Positions 9,529 through 18,309 of a stretch of 64,000 nt of DNA are shown here, piece by piece. Both the position numbers and the translations under genes were made by a program. Position 1 is the first letter of the stretch, and each line of letters starts with the position of its first letter. The notes under the pieces were generated by a model. That model was not told where the DNA came from, did not search any database, and saw only the letters and a list, made by a program, of their open reading frames with translations. This DNA is from Desulfobulbaceae bacterium (GTDB taxonomy: Bacteria > Desulfobacterota > Desulfobulbia > Desulfobulbales > Desulfurivibrionaceae), in contig SJBG01000001.1 of the NCBI GenBank assembly GCA_004332195.1, positions 247,199 through 311,198 of the forward strand. Reading direction: 5' to 3'.

Positions 9529-11961
9529 ATGACTAACTCCAACTCTAATCCTAAAGCCTGCCCTCTGATGCCCCTGCGGGATATCGTCATTTTTCCTCAC
9601 ATGATTGCCCCTTTGGTGGTGGGGCGAGAGCGCTCGATTAAGGCCTTGGAGAAAGCCGTAGCCACCAACTCCGAGATTTTTCTGGTTGCTCAAAAGGACT
9701 CCGCCGAGGAAGAACCCGGCGAGGATGGTTTGCACGTGGTGGGAACGATGGCCACGGTTATGCAGTTGTTGCGTCTGCCGAACGGGACCATTAAGGTCCT
9801 GGTCGAAGGCAAGCGACGGGCTCAAGTGACCAGTTTTTTGCATCAGGGCGAAATTTTTATGGTCTGGGTTGAGGACTTGCCGGATCAGCCCGGTTTGTCA
9901 TCGGCGAAATCAACAGCCTTCATGCGCGCGCTGTGGGCCGCTTTCCAGGAGTATACCCAGCACTACAATAAAATTCCGGGCGAGGTGGTTAAATCGTTGT
10001 CCCAGGTTGCTGAGCCGACCAGGTTTGTCGATGTTTTGGTGACCCACTTGCCCATCTCGGTCGCCGAGAAACAGCGGGTGTTGGCGGCCAGGTCACTAAC
10101 CGAGCGCTTTGAGTTGGCACTTAATCTGTTGTCGCAGGAAACCCAGATTGCCCAGTTGGATGAAAGCATCCGGAGCCGGGTCAAAAAGAAGATGGATAAG
10201 ACTCACAAGGATTATTATCTCACCGAACAAATGCGGATTATCCAGCAGGAAATGGGGGGCAAGCACGATGCCGCTACCGAGCTGGCCGAACTTGAAAATA
10301 AGATCAAAAAGAAAAAACTGCCGCTTACGGCCAAAGAAAAAGTTGAACAGGAATTCAAAAAACTCAAGCTGATGCCGGCGATGTCGGCGGAAGCCACCGT
10401 GGTTCGTAACTACATTGATTGTATTTTAAATTTGCCCTGGCAGGAAAAAAGTGCCAGCCGCCTTGATCTTGGCGAGGCCGAACGAATCCTTGATGAAGAT
10501 CACTACGGTTTAATTGATCCCAAAGAAAGAATTTTGGAATATTTGGCGGTTAAGGCCCAAGTGGACAAGCTCAAAGGGCCGATTCTCTGTCTGGTGGGGC
10601 CGCCGGGAGTGGGGAAAACCTCGATCTGTAAGTCGGTGGCCCGTTCCATGGGGCGCAAGTTTGAAAGGCTTTCTTTGGGTGGGGTTCGGGATGAGGCCGA
10701 GATTCGCGGCCATCGCCGGACCTATATCGGGGCGATGCCCGGTAAAATTCTGCGGGCGATGCAGAAGGCCAAGGTGGCCAATCCGGTGCTCTGTCTTGAT
10801 GAAGTGGATAAGATGAGTATGGATTTTCGCGGAGATCCATCCGCCGCTCTGCTGGAAGTGCTGGACCCGGAACAGAACCATAATTTCAACGATCACTACC
10901 TCGATCTCGATTACGATCTTTCCGACGTCTTTTTTATCACGACCGCCAACACCTTAGCCGGGATTCCCCTGCCCTTACAAGACCGAATGGAGATCATTCG
11001 CATCAACGGTTATACCGAGGAAGACAAGCTCAGTATCGCCCGGGGTTTTTTGATTGCCAAGCAGCTTGCGGCCAACGGTTTTGCCTCTGGCGTTATTACT
11101 TTCACCGATTCGGCCCTACAAGAAATCATCCGCCGCTATACCCGGGAGGCCGGGGTTCGCAATTTGGACCGCAGTATTGCCGCGATCTGCCGTAAGGTTG
11201 CCCGTGATCGGCTAAAACGTAAGCCTGACAAAAAATATCGCCTGACCCCCGCCGCGGTGGTTCGTTATCTCGGGGTAGCCAAGTTTCGTTTCGGCCTGGC
11301 CGAAGATGAGGACCGGGTGGGTTTGGCCACGGGCCTGGCCTGGACCGAGGTGGGTGGGGATTTGTTGCAGATTGAAACGGCCTTGATGCCCGGCAAGGGC
11401 AAGTTGACGGTGACCGGTAAACTTGGCGAGGTCATGCAGGAGTCGGCCCAGGCCGCCCTCAGTTACGTCCGGACCCGGGCCCGGCGCCTGAACCTGGCCC
11501 CGGATTTCTACCAAAACCTGGACATTCACGTCCATGTCCCCGAGGGCGCCATCCCCAAAGACGGGCCTTCGGCGGGGATCACCATGGCTACATCGCTGGT
11601 TTCAGCTCTGTTGCACTTGCCGGTGCGCCGGGAGGTGGCCATGACTGGTGAAATCACCCTTCGAGGTCGAGTGTTGCCCGTCGGAGGATTGACGGAAAAA
11701 CTGCTGGCGGCCAAGCGCGGCAACATCAAGCATATCTTAATTCCTCAGGAAAATGAAAATAATCTTGAGGAAATACCGACAAAAATTACCGACGATCTGC
11801 GGATTGTCGCGGTGAGTAATGTTGATCAAGTGCTGGAACAGGCCTTGCTGATCCCGCCCGGAAAATCCTTATTCCATCAAGAATCGGCAACTGCGACCAA
11901 AGAGTTGGCCCAGCCGGTTTTGTCGTCTCTGCCCGCGCTGGAACACCCTCAACCCCATTAA
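9529..11961 (+). CDS. lon: ATP-dependent protease Lon (LonA)
   Basis: An 810-residue LonA with the N-terminal substrate domain ([19 protein letters not shown]), coiled coil, AAA+ module (Walker [10 protein letters not shown] near residue 357) and C-terminal peptidase. The catalytic dyad is S681 (PKDGPSAGI) and K724 ([13 protein letters not shown]), the 43-residue spacing seen in E. coli Lon (S679/K722). Lon degrades misfolded and regulatory proteins. It starts 6 bases after clpX. The last 30 or so residues ([16 protein letters not shown]) are a low-complexity tail. Confidence 0.98.
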   Translation: MTNSNSNPKACPLMPLRDIVIFPHMIAPLVVGRERSIKALEKAVATNSEIFLVAQKDSAEEEPGEDGLHVVGTMATVMQLLRLPNGTIKVLVEGKRRAQVTSFLHQGEIFMVWVEDLPDQPGLSSAKSTAFMRALWAAFQEYTQHYNKIPGEVVKSLSQVAEPTRFVDVLVTHLPISVAEKQRVLAARSLTERFELALNLLSQETQIAQLDESIRSRVKKKMDKTHKDYYLTEQMRIIQQEMGGKHDAATELAELENKIKKKKLPLTAKEKVEQEFKKLKLMPAMSAEATVVRNYIDCILNLPWQEKSASRLDLGEAERILDEDHYGLIDPKERILEYLAVKAQVDKLKGPILCLVGPPGVGKTSICKSVARSMGRKFERLSLGGVRDEAEIRGHRRTYIGAMPGKILRAMQKAKVANPVLCLDEVDKMSMDFRGDPSAALLEVLDPEQNHNFNDHYLDLDYDLSDVFFITTANTLAGIPLPLQDRMEIIRINGYTEEDKLSIARGFLIAKQLAANGFASGVITFTDSALQEIIRRYTREAGVRNLDRSIAAICRKVARDRLKRKPDKKYRLTPAAVVRYLGVAKFRFGLAEDEDRVGLATGLAWTEVGGDLLQIETALMPGKGKLTVTGKLGEVMQESAQAALSYVRTRARRLNLAPDFYQNLDIHVHVPEGAIPKDGPSAGITMATSLVSALLHLPVRREVAMTGEITLRGRVLPVGGLTEKLLAAKRGNIKHILIPQENENNLEEIPTKITDDLRIVAVSNVDQVLEQALLIPPGKSLFHQESATATKELAQPVLSSLPALEHPQPH

Positions 11962-12000
11962 CCTACGTTAATAGCTTTTTAAGACTGCTTTTATCCTAGT

Positions 12001-12046
12001 TTTTACCTTTTTACTTTTTACCTTTTTACTTTTTACCTTTTTACTT
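12001..12046. repeat. Tandem repeat, 15-base unit, three copies
   Basis: Three head-to-tail copies of TTTTACCTTTTTACT lie in the AT-rich gap between lon and tRNA-Val. A TTGACG directly follows and could be a -35 element for the tRNAs, but no good -10 is seen. Confidence 0.8.
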
Positions 12047-12090
12047 GACGAGGTTCCGGGTTCGTGGTCAAAGGAGGGGGTTGTCGGGAC

Positions 12091-12166
12091 GGGCGAATAG
12101 CTCAGCTGGGAGAGCATCGGCCTTACAAGCCGAGGGTCACAGGTTCGATCCCTGTTTCGCCCACCA
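12091..12166 (+). tRNA. tRNA-Val (anticodon UAC)
   Basis: Acceptor GGGCGAA (12091-12097) pairs with TTCGCCC (12156-12162), with encoded CCA. The anticodon arm CGGCC-TTACAA-GCCG shows TAC in the loop. D-arm AGCTCAGCTGGGAGAGC and T-loop GTTCGATCC are standard. Confidence 0.96.
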
Positions 12167-12180
12167 TTTCGATATCATCA

Positions 12181-12257
12181 GGGGTTGTAGCTCAGTCGGT
12201 TAGAGTGCCGGCCTGTCACGCCGGAGGTCGCGGGTTCGAGCCCCGTCAACCCCGCCA
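12181..12257 (+). tRNA. tRNA-Asp (anticodon GUC)
   Basis: Acceptor GGGGTTG (12181-12187) pairs with CAACCCC (12247-12253), discriminator G and encoded CCA. The anticodon arm is CCGGC-CTGTCAC-GCCGG with GTC. It lies 14 bases after tRNA-Val, so both probably share a transcript. Confidence 0.96.
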
Positions 12258-12264
12258 GAAAAGC

Positions 12265-12303
12265 AAAAGGAAATCAGGAGATAATCCTGTTTTCCTTTTT
12301 TTT
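12265..12303 (+). terminator. Rho-independent terminator after the tRNA pair
   Basis: AAGGAAA-T-CAGGA pairs with TCCTG-TT-TTCCTT around a GATAA loop and is followed by a run of T. It starts eight bases past tRNA-Asp. Confidence 0.8.
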
Positions 12304-12441
12304 AGTGAGCTAGGGTCGCGTCATTTTAGGCTTGACCCGACATCAGCCTCCATCCCGGCGAGGTTTCTGATGATTGAAGCCGTGGCGGGATCCTGACTCG
12401 ACAAGTTTTGCGACTTTTAAACAGGTAGTAGATATTCGACG

Positions 12442-13230
12442 ATGTTGGCACATATCGAACGGCTGGGCGAACGAAGTATTTATTTGATCCAAGACTTGGG
12501 CCGGATGGGGATTTTTTTATCACTGGCCGTGCGCGCTATCTTTAACCGACCTTTTCGTTTTGGCGAGCTTGTTCGTCAGATCGGGCTGGTCGGGGCCAGT
12601 TCCTTGATCCTCATCTTTTTTACCGCCTCCTTTACCGGAATGGTCTTAGGCTTGCAAGGTTATTATGCTTTGCGCCAATTCTCCGCTGAGGGAGCAATAG
12701 GCCCGATGGTGGCCCTGACCCTGCTCCGGGAACTTGGGCCGGTACTCACCGCTTTGATGATTATCGGTCGCGTCGGTTCCGCCATATGCGCCGAGATTGG
12801 GATCATGCGCAACTCAGAGCAAATCGACGCTTTAGAATGCATGGCTGTTGATCCTTTTCGTTACCTAATCGCCCCCAAATTCTTAGCCTTGATTATCTCT
12901 GTGCCCCTGCTGACCCTGATCTTCAACGTGGTGGGAATTTTGGGTGGTTACGTAGCAGTAGTACTGCTCTTAGGACTTAACCCTGGCTCCTATTTTTCCG
13001 CGATTGAGATGAGTGTGGTCAACCAGGATATTAACATGGGAATTATTAAGTCATTGGTCTTTGCCCTGTTGATCGTATGGATTTGTGCCGGTCGGGGTTA
13101 TTTCGTTCACCAGATCAGGAGCGCTGGTTTTGGCGCTGAGGGGGTTAGTCGGGCAACAACCCAGGCGGTGGTGATTTCATCCATTTCCGTATTGGCCGCA
13201 AACTACTTATTAACGGCGATCCTCATATGA
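12442..13230 (+). CDS. mlaE: Phospholipid ABC transporter permease MlaE
   Basis: A 262-residue inner-membrane permease of the Mla/Ttg2 retrograde phospholipid system. It carries the MlaE-family motifs FTGMVLGLQGYYALRQF, ELGPVLTALMIIGRVGSAICAEIG and EQIDALECMAVDPFRYLIAPK. Five hydrophobic segments are visible, with an amphipathic N-terminal helix. The stop overlaps mlaF by four bases (ATGA). Together with MlaF and MlaD it forms the inner-membrane complex that handles misplaced outer-membrane lipids. Confidence 0.95.
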   Translation: MLAHIERLGERSIYLIQDLGRMGIFLSLAVRAIFNRPFRFGELVRQIGLVGASSLILIFFTASFTGMVLGLQGYYALRQFSAEGAIGPMVALTLLRELGPVLTALMIIGRVGSAICAEIGIMRNSEQIDALECMAVDPFRYLIAPKFLALIISVPLLTLIFNVVGILGGYVAVVLLLGLNPGSYFSAIEMSVVNQDINMGIIKSLVFALLIVWICAGRGYFVHQIRSAGFGAEGVSRATTQAVVISSISVLAANYLLTAILI

Positions 13231-14018
13231 GTTCGCCAATTATTCAGTTCGATCAAGTCTGCAAGTCTTTTGACAGTCAAAAGGTGCTGGACGGGATTGA
13301 TTTCTCTTTAATTAGTGGTCAAACCACGGTAATTGCCGGGGCCAGTGGCCAAGGTAAAAGTGTGACCTTAAAGTTGGTCTTGGGCTTGATCAAGCCGGAC
13401 TCCGGCCGGGTGCTGGTCATGGGGCGTGATGTCTCACAGATGCGGAGCCGGGAGCTGAACAATCTGCGAACGAATTTCGGCGTACTTTTCCAGGGCTCAG
13501 CTCTGCTTGACTCTCTGAGTGTGTTTGCTAACGTGGCCCTGCCTCTGAAGGAGAGAACCAGACTCAGCGAGGCCCAAACAAAGAACAAGGTGTTGAGTAT
13601 CCTTGAGCAATTGGGACTGGCTGGACATGAGGCGAAATATCCGGCTCAGCTATCGGGGGGAATGAAAAAGCGAGTTGGCCTGGCCCGAGCCTTGATGCTG
13701 CACCCCAAAATCATGCTTTTCGATGAGCCGACCACCGGCCTTGATCCCGAGCAAGCGATGGAAATTTACCGGCTACTCCTCAAAACTCAGCAAAAGTTTG
13801 GTTATACTTCGATAATAGTCAGCCATGATGTTCCCAAAATTTTCAACCTGGCCGATCAAGTGGTAATCATGGCCCAAGGCAAGGCCCGGAGTTTTGCCCG
13901 CCCGGAAGATATCCAACACAGCCATGACCCGGAGATCCGAAAATTTGTTCGGATTACCATGGGTGAAATTTATCTGAGTAAAAATCTGGAAAACAATTAT
14001 GAAGAGATTAAATTTTGA
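13227..14018 (+). CDS. mlaF: Phospholipid ABC transporter ATP-binding protein MlaF
   Basis: A 263-residue ABC ATPase. Walker A GASGQGKSV is at 38-46, the signature LSGGMKKRVGLARAL and Walker B IMLFDEPTTGLDP follow, and the H-loop is in SIIVSHDVPK. The LSGGMKKR variant is typical of the MlaF/Ttg2A family. It overlaps mlaE by 4 bases and mlaD by 20, showing tight translational coupling. Confidence 0.95.
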   Translation: MSSPIIQFDQVCKSFDSQKVLDGIDFSLISGQTTVIAGASGQGKSVTLKLVLGLIKPDSGRVLVMGRDVSQMRSRELNNLRTNFGVLFQGSALLDSLSVFANVALPLKERTRLSEAQTKNKVLSILEQLGLAGHEAKYPAQLSGGMKKRVGLARALMLHPKIMLFDEPTTGLDPEQAMEIYRLLLKTQQKFGYTSIIVSHDVPKIFNLADQVVIMAQGKARSFARPEDIQHSHDPEIRKFVRITMGEIYLSKNLENNYEEIKF

Positions 14019-14448
14019 CCTAGTGGTAGGAATTTTTATTTTGGCCGGTCTTTTTTCTTTAGCTTATTTATCCATCCAGTTGGGAGAGCATACGCTCTTC
14101 TCGGCCAGGCAGCAATACACGATCAAAGCCGAATTTGCCAGCATCTCCGGGCTCAGACGAGGGGCGGTGGTGGAAATTGCCGGAGTTGGGGTGGGGCGAG
14201 TTGCGCGAATCGAATTAAGTGACCGGCAACAGGCCCTGGTGACCATGAACATTGATTACGGGGTTGAATTGAGTGAAGACTCTATTGCTTCGATCAGCAC
14301 CCAGGGGATTATCGGTGAAAAATTTATCATGATCAGCCTTGGAGGTTCCGATGTAATCCTGGCTGATGGCGACTGGTTGATGGAAACTCAGTCGGCTTTG
14401 AATTTGGAGGAACTGATCAGCAGGTTTGTTTTTGGGAAGATCCGATAA
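13999..14448 (+). CDS. mlaD: MCE-domain lipid-binding protein MlaD
   Basis: A 149-residue protein with one N-terminal membrane anchor (about residues 5-25, FDLVVGIFILAGLFSLAYLS) and a single MCE domain (about 38-118: IKAEFASISGLRRGAVVEIAG, ISTQGIIGEKFIMISLGG). MlaD forms the periplasmic hexameric lipid tunnel on top of MlaEF. The start lies inside the end of mlaF. No long tail beyond the MCE domain is present, as in other small MlaD proteins. Confidence 0.93.
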   Translation: MKRLNFDLVVGIFILAGLFSLAYLSIQLGEHTLFSARQQYTIKAEFASISGLRRGAVVEIAGVGVGRVARIELSDRQQALVTMNIDYGVELSEDSIASISTQGIIGEKFIMISLGGSDVILADGDWLMETQSALNLEELISRFVFGKIR

Positions 14449-14496
14449 ACTCGACGAGCAAAAGGCTTGTTTTGTGGGGTGGGAGGGGTGGAGGTG

Positions 14497-15408
14497 ATGT
14501 CGACAAGGGGTGACATAGAAAAGCCACCCCGAAGATTGCGTGTTAGGACGCGGTCAGTTTGGTTGGTTCTGTTTGCCGGGTTGATCTGCTCTCTGGCGAC
14601 GCCGCCGAGCTTTGCCGCTGTTGCCGATTTTGGGGTTGAGGCCGGGAATGAACAAGGGGGCAACTATGACCCGTTTGGGGTTGATGACCCTTGGGGCTAT
14701 GACCCTTGGGACGATGATCCCTGGGATAACGAGCGCCCGGGCCTGGCTGATCCCCTGGAACCCTTGAACCGTTTTTTCTTTAGGGTTAACGATCGTCTTT
14801 ATTTCTGGATTCTGGACCCTACAGCCCGGGGTTACGCCAAGGTCGTGCCAGAGGATATTCGTCTGTGTTTCCGTCGTTTTTTTCGCAATCTAACGGCGCC
14901 GGCCCGGGTGGTCAATCATCTGCTTCAAGGGCAGATTAAGGCCAGCGGTAGTGAGTTGGCCCGATTTGTGCTCAATACCACCATCGGTATTGGGGGGCTG
15001 GCCGATCCTGCGGCCGGCAGCTTCGGGCTTGAACATCGTAGCGCCGACCTTGGTCAGACTCTGGGTATTTATGGGTTTGGTGATGGTTTCTACATTGTCT
15101 GGCCGCTGCTTGGCCCCTCAACTTTGCGTGATTCCCTAGGTATGATGGGCGATAGTATGATCAGCCCTCTGCGCCATCTGATGGCGGCAGATTTGCGCGT
15201 CGGCGCGGCCATTTATGTCGGCAGGACCGTCAATGCCGAATCCCTGCGCCTGGGAGAGTATGAAGAGATCATTCGGGCTGCTGTGGATCCATACCTGGCC
15301 ATACGGAATGCCTATTGGCAGTTCCGCCGCAATAAAATCCTCAGTCGTAGTCGGGTCCTAGTTTCGCCAACTGTTTTTAACGAAAACGTTGATTTTGAGT
15401 ACAACTGA
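14497..15408 (+). CDS. mlaA: MlaA/VacJ family outer-membrane phospholipid protein
   Basis: MlaA takes phospholipids out of the outer leaflet of the outer membrane. The family signature is clear (DPLEPLNRFFFRVNDRLYFWILDP, GYAKVVPEDIRLCFRRFF, GSELARFVLNTTIGIGGLADPA, LGQTLGIYGFGDGFYIVWPLLGPS). A hydrophobic signal (SVWLVLFAGLICSLATPPSFA) is present but no clear lipobox. ATG at 14497 is chosen because a GGGAGGGG ribosome site lies about 8 bases upstream; an in-frame ATG at 14467 lacks one. An acidic DPWGYDPWDDDPWDNE repeat precedes the core, a feature not typical of the family. Confidence 0.9.
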   Translation: MSTRGDIEKPPRRLRVRTRSVWLVLFAGLICSLATPPSFAAVADFGVEAGNEQGGNYDPFGVDDPWGYDPWDDDPWDNERPGLADPLEPLNRFFFRVNDRLYFWILDPTARGYAKVVPEDIRLCFRRFFRNLTAPARVVNHLLQGQIKASGSELARFVLNTTIGIGGLADPAAGSFGLEHRSADLGQTLGIYGFGDGFYIVWPLLGPSTLRDSLGMMGDSMISPLRHLMAADLRVGAAIYVGRTVNAESLRLGEYEEIIRAAVDPYLAIRNAYWQFRRNKILSRSRVLVSPTVFNENVDFEYN

Positions 15409-15569
15409 TTTACTTTTTTTACTTGCTAAGCGACTGATTTACTGCTCTTCTTTTGGTAGTTTTTGGGGGGCGGTTTTAGGTAAGGTGGTTTTTTTGAGAT
15501 TTTGTTGACAAGAAAAATAAAAAATATCATTGTTCTTGCGGGCTTAAGCCCCAAAAGGAGTTGCCGGCG

Positions 15570-16232
15570 GTGCGGAACGTAAACAGTTTTTGGTCCATAA
15601 AAATTCCGGTGGGTGTCACCTGGCCGTTGGCCTTGATTTTGTTTTTTGGTTTGGGTGCTCAGGCGTTGCCGATTTCGGCCGCGCCTCTGGATCCCAAAGC
15701 CACGATCGCCAAAGCTGTAGATGAATTCACTGAGATTCTTAGCGATCAAGAGCTAGCCATCCCAGCAAATCGCGAACGTCGTCACCGTCTGCTGGTGGCC
15801 ACAGCAGAAAATTTTTTCGACTTTAAAGAAATCTCGATGCGAGTCATGGGGCCGCGCTGGCGGGAGCTCAGTGATCAAGAGCGGGCCAGTTTTACTGAAA
15901 TATTCAAACAGTTTCTGAAAAGCAACTATATTGCTCGAATGGATGACTATGCCGGCGAGCAGGTATTGATTGATGATCAGGAAATTCGTGAAGATCGGCG
16001 AGGTAACCGTTTTGCCATGGTCAAAACCAGATTTGGCATGAGAGAGCGGGAAATTCAGATTAATTACCTCCTGTTGCAGCGAGGAGGTGACTGGTTGGTT
16101 TATGACGTCAATATTGAGGGAGTCAGTTTGGTTCGTAATTTTCGCACCCAATTTGAACCCCATTCATTTAACGAGCTTATCAGGCGGATGGAAGAAAGTA
16201 TCGCCGCCGGTAAAGAGCTGCGGCAATCGTGA
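15570..16232 (+). CDS. mlaC: Periplasmic phospholipid-binding protein MlaC (Ttg2D family)
   Basis: About 220 residues: an N-terminal signal peptide (WPLALILFFGLGAQALPISAA) followed by an MlaC/Tol-Org_Ttg2 domain (ENFFDFKEISMRVMGPRWRELS, FKQFLKSNYIARMDDY, DWLVYDVNIEGVSLVRNFRTQF). MlaC ferries phospholipid between MlaA and the MlaFED complex. GTG at 15570 is taken as the start because AAGGAG lies 9 bases upstream; a TTG at 15561 directly abuts that site. A 160-base AT-rich gap separates it from mlaA and may hold a secondary promoter (TTGACA near 15504). Confidence 0.9.
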   Translation: MRNVNSFWSIKIPVGVTWPLALILFFGLGAQALPISAAPLDPKATIAKAVDEFTEILSDQELAIPANRERRHRLLVATAENFFDFKEISMRVMGPRWRELSDQERASFTEIFKQFLKSNYIARMDDYAGEQVLIDDQEIREDRRGNRFAMVKTRFGMREREIQINYLLLQRGGDWLVYDVNIEGVSLVRNFRTQFEPHSFNELIRRMEESIAAGKELRQS

Positions 16233-16717
16233 TGAGCCCGCTATCCCCTTCCGATGCGGACATGGTCAACGAAATGCCGCGCTCTGAAGATCATACGGCG
16301 CTACTTAACTTCCTGGCTCCCTTGGAGGCTCAGCGGTTGGCCGACGACTGCCAGACAGTGATGGTGGCGGTCGATGAGGTGGTGTTGACCGAGGGTTCTC
16401 CTGGTGATTTTATGGCTTTTGTGATCAGCGGTAAACTGGCAGTAAAAAAAACGGCGGCATTTCCTGGTCGATTCATCCTATTGGCGGAAATTGAGCGAGG
16501 TGGGATGGTGGGCGAAGGAGCGGTAGTCTGTGGAGATAATCACGGGGCTACCGTGGTCGCCTTGGAGAAATCGGAACTGCTGGTGCTGAGCCGAGAGCAC
16601 TTACGACGATTGATTAGCACGGAACAGGTCTTGGCTTTGAAACTGCTGACCAGAATTGTTCAGGTCACCCGGCAACGTCTGAACAGCGCTGGGGCAAGAC
16701 TGTCGTGGATTCTCTGA
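16232..16717 (+). CDS. Cyclic nucleotide-binding-domain protein without a DNA-binding domain
   Basis: A protein of about 160 residues with a Crp-like cNMP-binding fold: LLNFLAPLEAQRLADDCQTVMVAVDEVVLTEGSPGDFMAFVISGKLAV, then EIERGGMVGEGAVVCGDNHGATVVALEKSELLVLSREHLRRLI. The phosphate-binding-cassette position reads VGEGAVVCGDNHGATVVA, lacking the usual Arg-Ser pair, so a classic cAMP pocket is doubtful. No helix-turn-helix follows. The start overlaps the mlaC stop (TGATG), so it is co-translated with the Mla system. Its ligand and role are unknown. Confidence 0.75.
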   Translation: MSPLSPSDADMVNEMPRSEDHTALLNFLAPLEAQRLADDCQTVMVAVDEVVLTEGSPGDFMAFVISGKLAVKKTAAFPGRFILLAEIERGGMVGEGAVVCGDNHGATVVALEKSELLVLSREHLRRLISTEQVLALKLLTRIVQVTRQRLNSAGARLSWIL

Positions 16718-16823
16718 AAAAGTGAGAGAGCAGTCTTTTGCTGAAAAGTTAAGCCGCAAGCTAAATCTCCGCGTCAACTTTGTTCATCGCTGCCACTCCC
16801 CATTTATCCTGACAGGAAACTTC

Positions 16824-16851
16824 TTGACAGCACGCTTTAATATTTTATACT
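16824..16851 (+). promoter_or_regulatory. Sigma-70-type promoter upstream of rpmF
   Basis: Perfect TTGACA (16824-16829) and TATACT (16846-16851) with a 16-base spacer, about 110 bases before rpmF. It probably drives the rpmF-plsX-fabH run. Confidence 0.7.
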
Positions 16852-16961
16852 TTCCCGTTCAGGTGTTTTTACTCACTTGCCACGGCCCCGCTGAGCGTGA
16901 TTCCATAACATTGGTTGATAATTTCAATAAGCTTTAAATATTTTTTTGGAGGTTAAGAAAA

Positions 16962-17144
16962 ATGGCTCTGCCGAAAAGAAGACATTCCCATTCCCGGACC
17001 AGAACCCGTCGAGCCCATGATGCCTTGGTTGCTCCCGCAGTCGCCACCTGTGCTGAATGTGGAGAACCCAAGCTGTCCCATCGTCTTTGCCCCGGTTGCG
17101 GTTCTTATAAGGGCCGTTCGATAATCAAACTTGATGCCAAGTAA
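16962..17144 (+). CDS. rpmF: 50S ribosomal protein L32
   Basis: A 60-residue L32 with the MALPKRRHSHSRTRTRRAH start and a zinc ribbon (CAECGEPKLSHRLCPGCG). A GGAGG site lies just upstream. rpmF before plsX-fabH is a classic arrangement. The DUF177/YceD gene that often precedes rpmF is not present here. Confidence 0.97.
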   Translation: MALPKRRHSHSRTRTRRAHDALVAPAVATCAECGEPKLSHRLCPGCGSYKGRSIIKLDAK

Positions 17145-17154
17145 GTAATCGAGC

Positions 17155-18309
17155 ATGACTGGCAAGCCGCGCATTGCCCTGGACGTCATGGGGGGTGATC
17201 GTGGTCCCGAGGATATGGTGGCCGGAGCAGTGCTGGCGGTGGATCAGGAGGATGTGATCGTCACCCTGCTTGGGGATGAGGCCAGAATCAAGGCTGCTTT
17301 GATCGCTTGCCGACCTTCGGCGGCCTGTGCCGATCGGCTAAATGTTGTCCCCACCACCCAGGTGGTGGGCATGGATGAATCACCTTTTGAGGCGATTCGC
17401 CGCAAGAAGTATTCCTCCATTGTCCAGGCCTTTATCCTCCACCAGGAAGGCAAGGTTGACGCGGTGGTCAGCGCCGGTAATTCCGGGGCCACCATGGCCG
17501 CCGGTTTGAAATACCTTGGTCGGCTGGAGCATATTACGCGACCCGGCATTGCCAATGTTTTTCCTACGCTCAAAGGGCCAGTGGTGATGATGGATGTTGG
17601 GGCCAATGTCGATTGTCGTCCCCGCCATCTCTTTGAGTTTGGAGTGATGGCCGCCGCCTTTGCCCGGGTGTTCTGCGACGTTGAACGGCCCCGGATCGGC
17701 CTGCTCAGCATCGGCGAGGAGGGCGGCAAAGGTAATCTTTTGGTCAAAAAATCTCACCAGTTTTTTTTGCAAAGTTCCCTTAACTACATTGGTAATGTTG
17801 AAGGCCGGGAAATCTTCCAGGGTGATGTCGATGTCATCGTTTGTGATGGTTTTGTCGGCAACGTCTGCCTGAAACTCAGTGAGGGCTTAGCGGAAGCGAT
17901 GATCGCCATGTTGGGTGATGAAATAAAGAAACGTTTTACTGCCAAGATTGGCTATCTCCTCTCTCGCGAGGCTTTTGCCGCCCTCCGCCGCCGGGTTGAT
18001 TATGCTGAATACGGTGGTGCTCCGTTGTTGGGTCTCCGGGGTATCGGGGTGGTCTGCCATGGCCGCTCCAGTGATCTGGCTATCAAGAATGCCATCCGGG
18101 TGGCAGGGGATATGGTTCGCAACCGCGTCAACGACCATATCGCCACTTTGCTGGCCGCCGATGGCTTCCTGGTCAATAACGTCGATGACGCCGCTTCAGC
18201 AATCAACAACGCTGATAGCGCCGCTTCATCAGCCAATAGTGGTGGAGTTAATCATATTGGCGGCACCCAAAAAGCCGGGAACGAAGCAAAAAGCGAGGCG
18301 GCGAGATGA
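17155..18309 (+). CDS. plsX: Phosphate acyltransferase PlsX
   Basis: A 384-residue enzyme that makes acyl-phosphate from acyl-ACP for phospholipid synthesis. It starts with the family signature IALDVMGGDRGPEDMVAGAV and has SAGNSGATMA and VDVIVCDGFVGNVCLKLSEG. The last 40 or so residues (from about 345) form an Ala/Ser/Asn-rich low-complexity tail (AASAINNADSAASSANSGG) not seen in typical PlsX of about 330-340 residues. It overlaps fabH by four bases. Confidence 0.95.
   Translation: MTGKPRIALDVMGGDRGPEDMVAGAVLAVDQEDVIVTLLGDEARIKAALIACRPSAACADRLNVVPTTQVVGMDESPFEAIRRKKYSSIVQAFILHQEGKVDAVVSAGNSGATMAAGLKYLGRLEHITRPGIANVFPTLKGPVVMMDVGANVDCRPRHLFEFGVMAAAFARVFCDVERPRIGLLSIGEEGGKGNLLVKKSHQFFLQSSLNYIGNVEGREIFQGDVDVIVCDGFVGNVCLKLSEGLAEAMIAMLGDEIKKRFTAKIGYLLSREAFAALRRRVDYAEYGGAPLLGLRGIGVVCHGRSSDLAIKNAIRVAGDMVRNRVNDHIATLLAADGFLVNNVDDAASAINNADSAASSANSGGVNHIGGTQKAGNEAKSEAAR

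Noticed and set aside
9115..9843. Long minus-strand open frame across the clpX/lon junction
   Set aside because: It is antisense to well-supported clpX and lon and has no recognisable domain.
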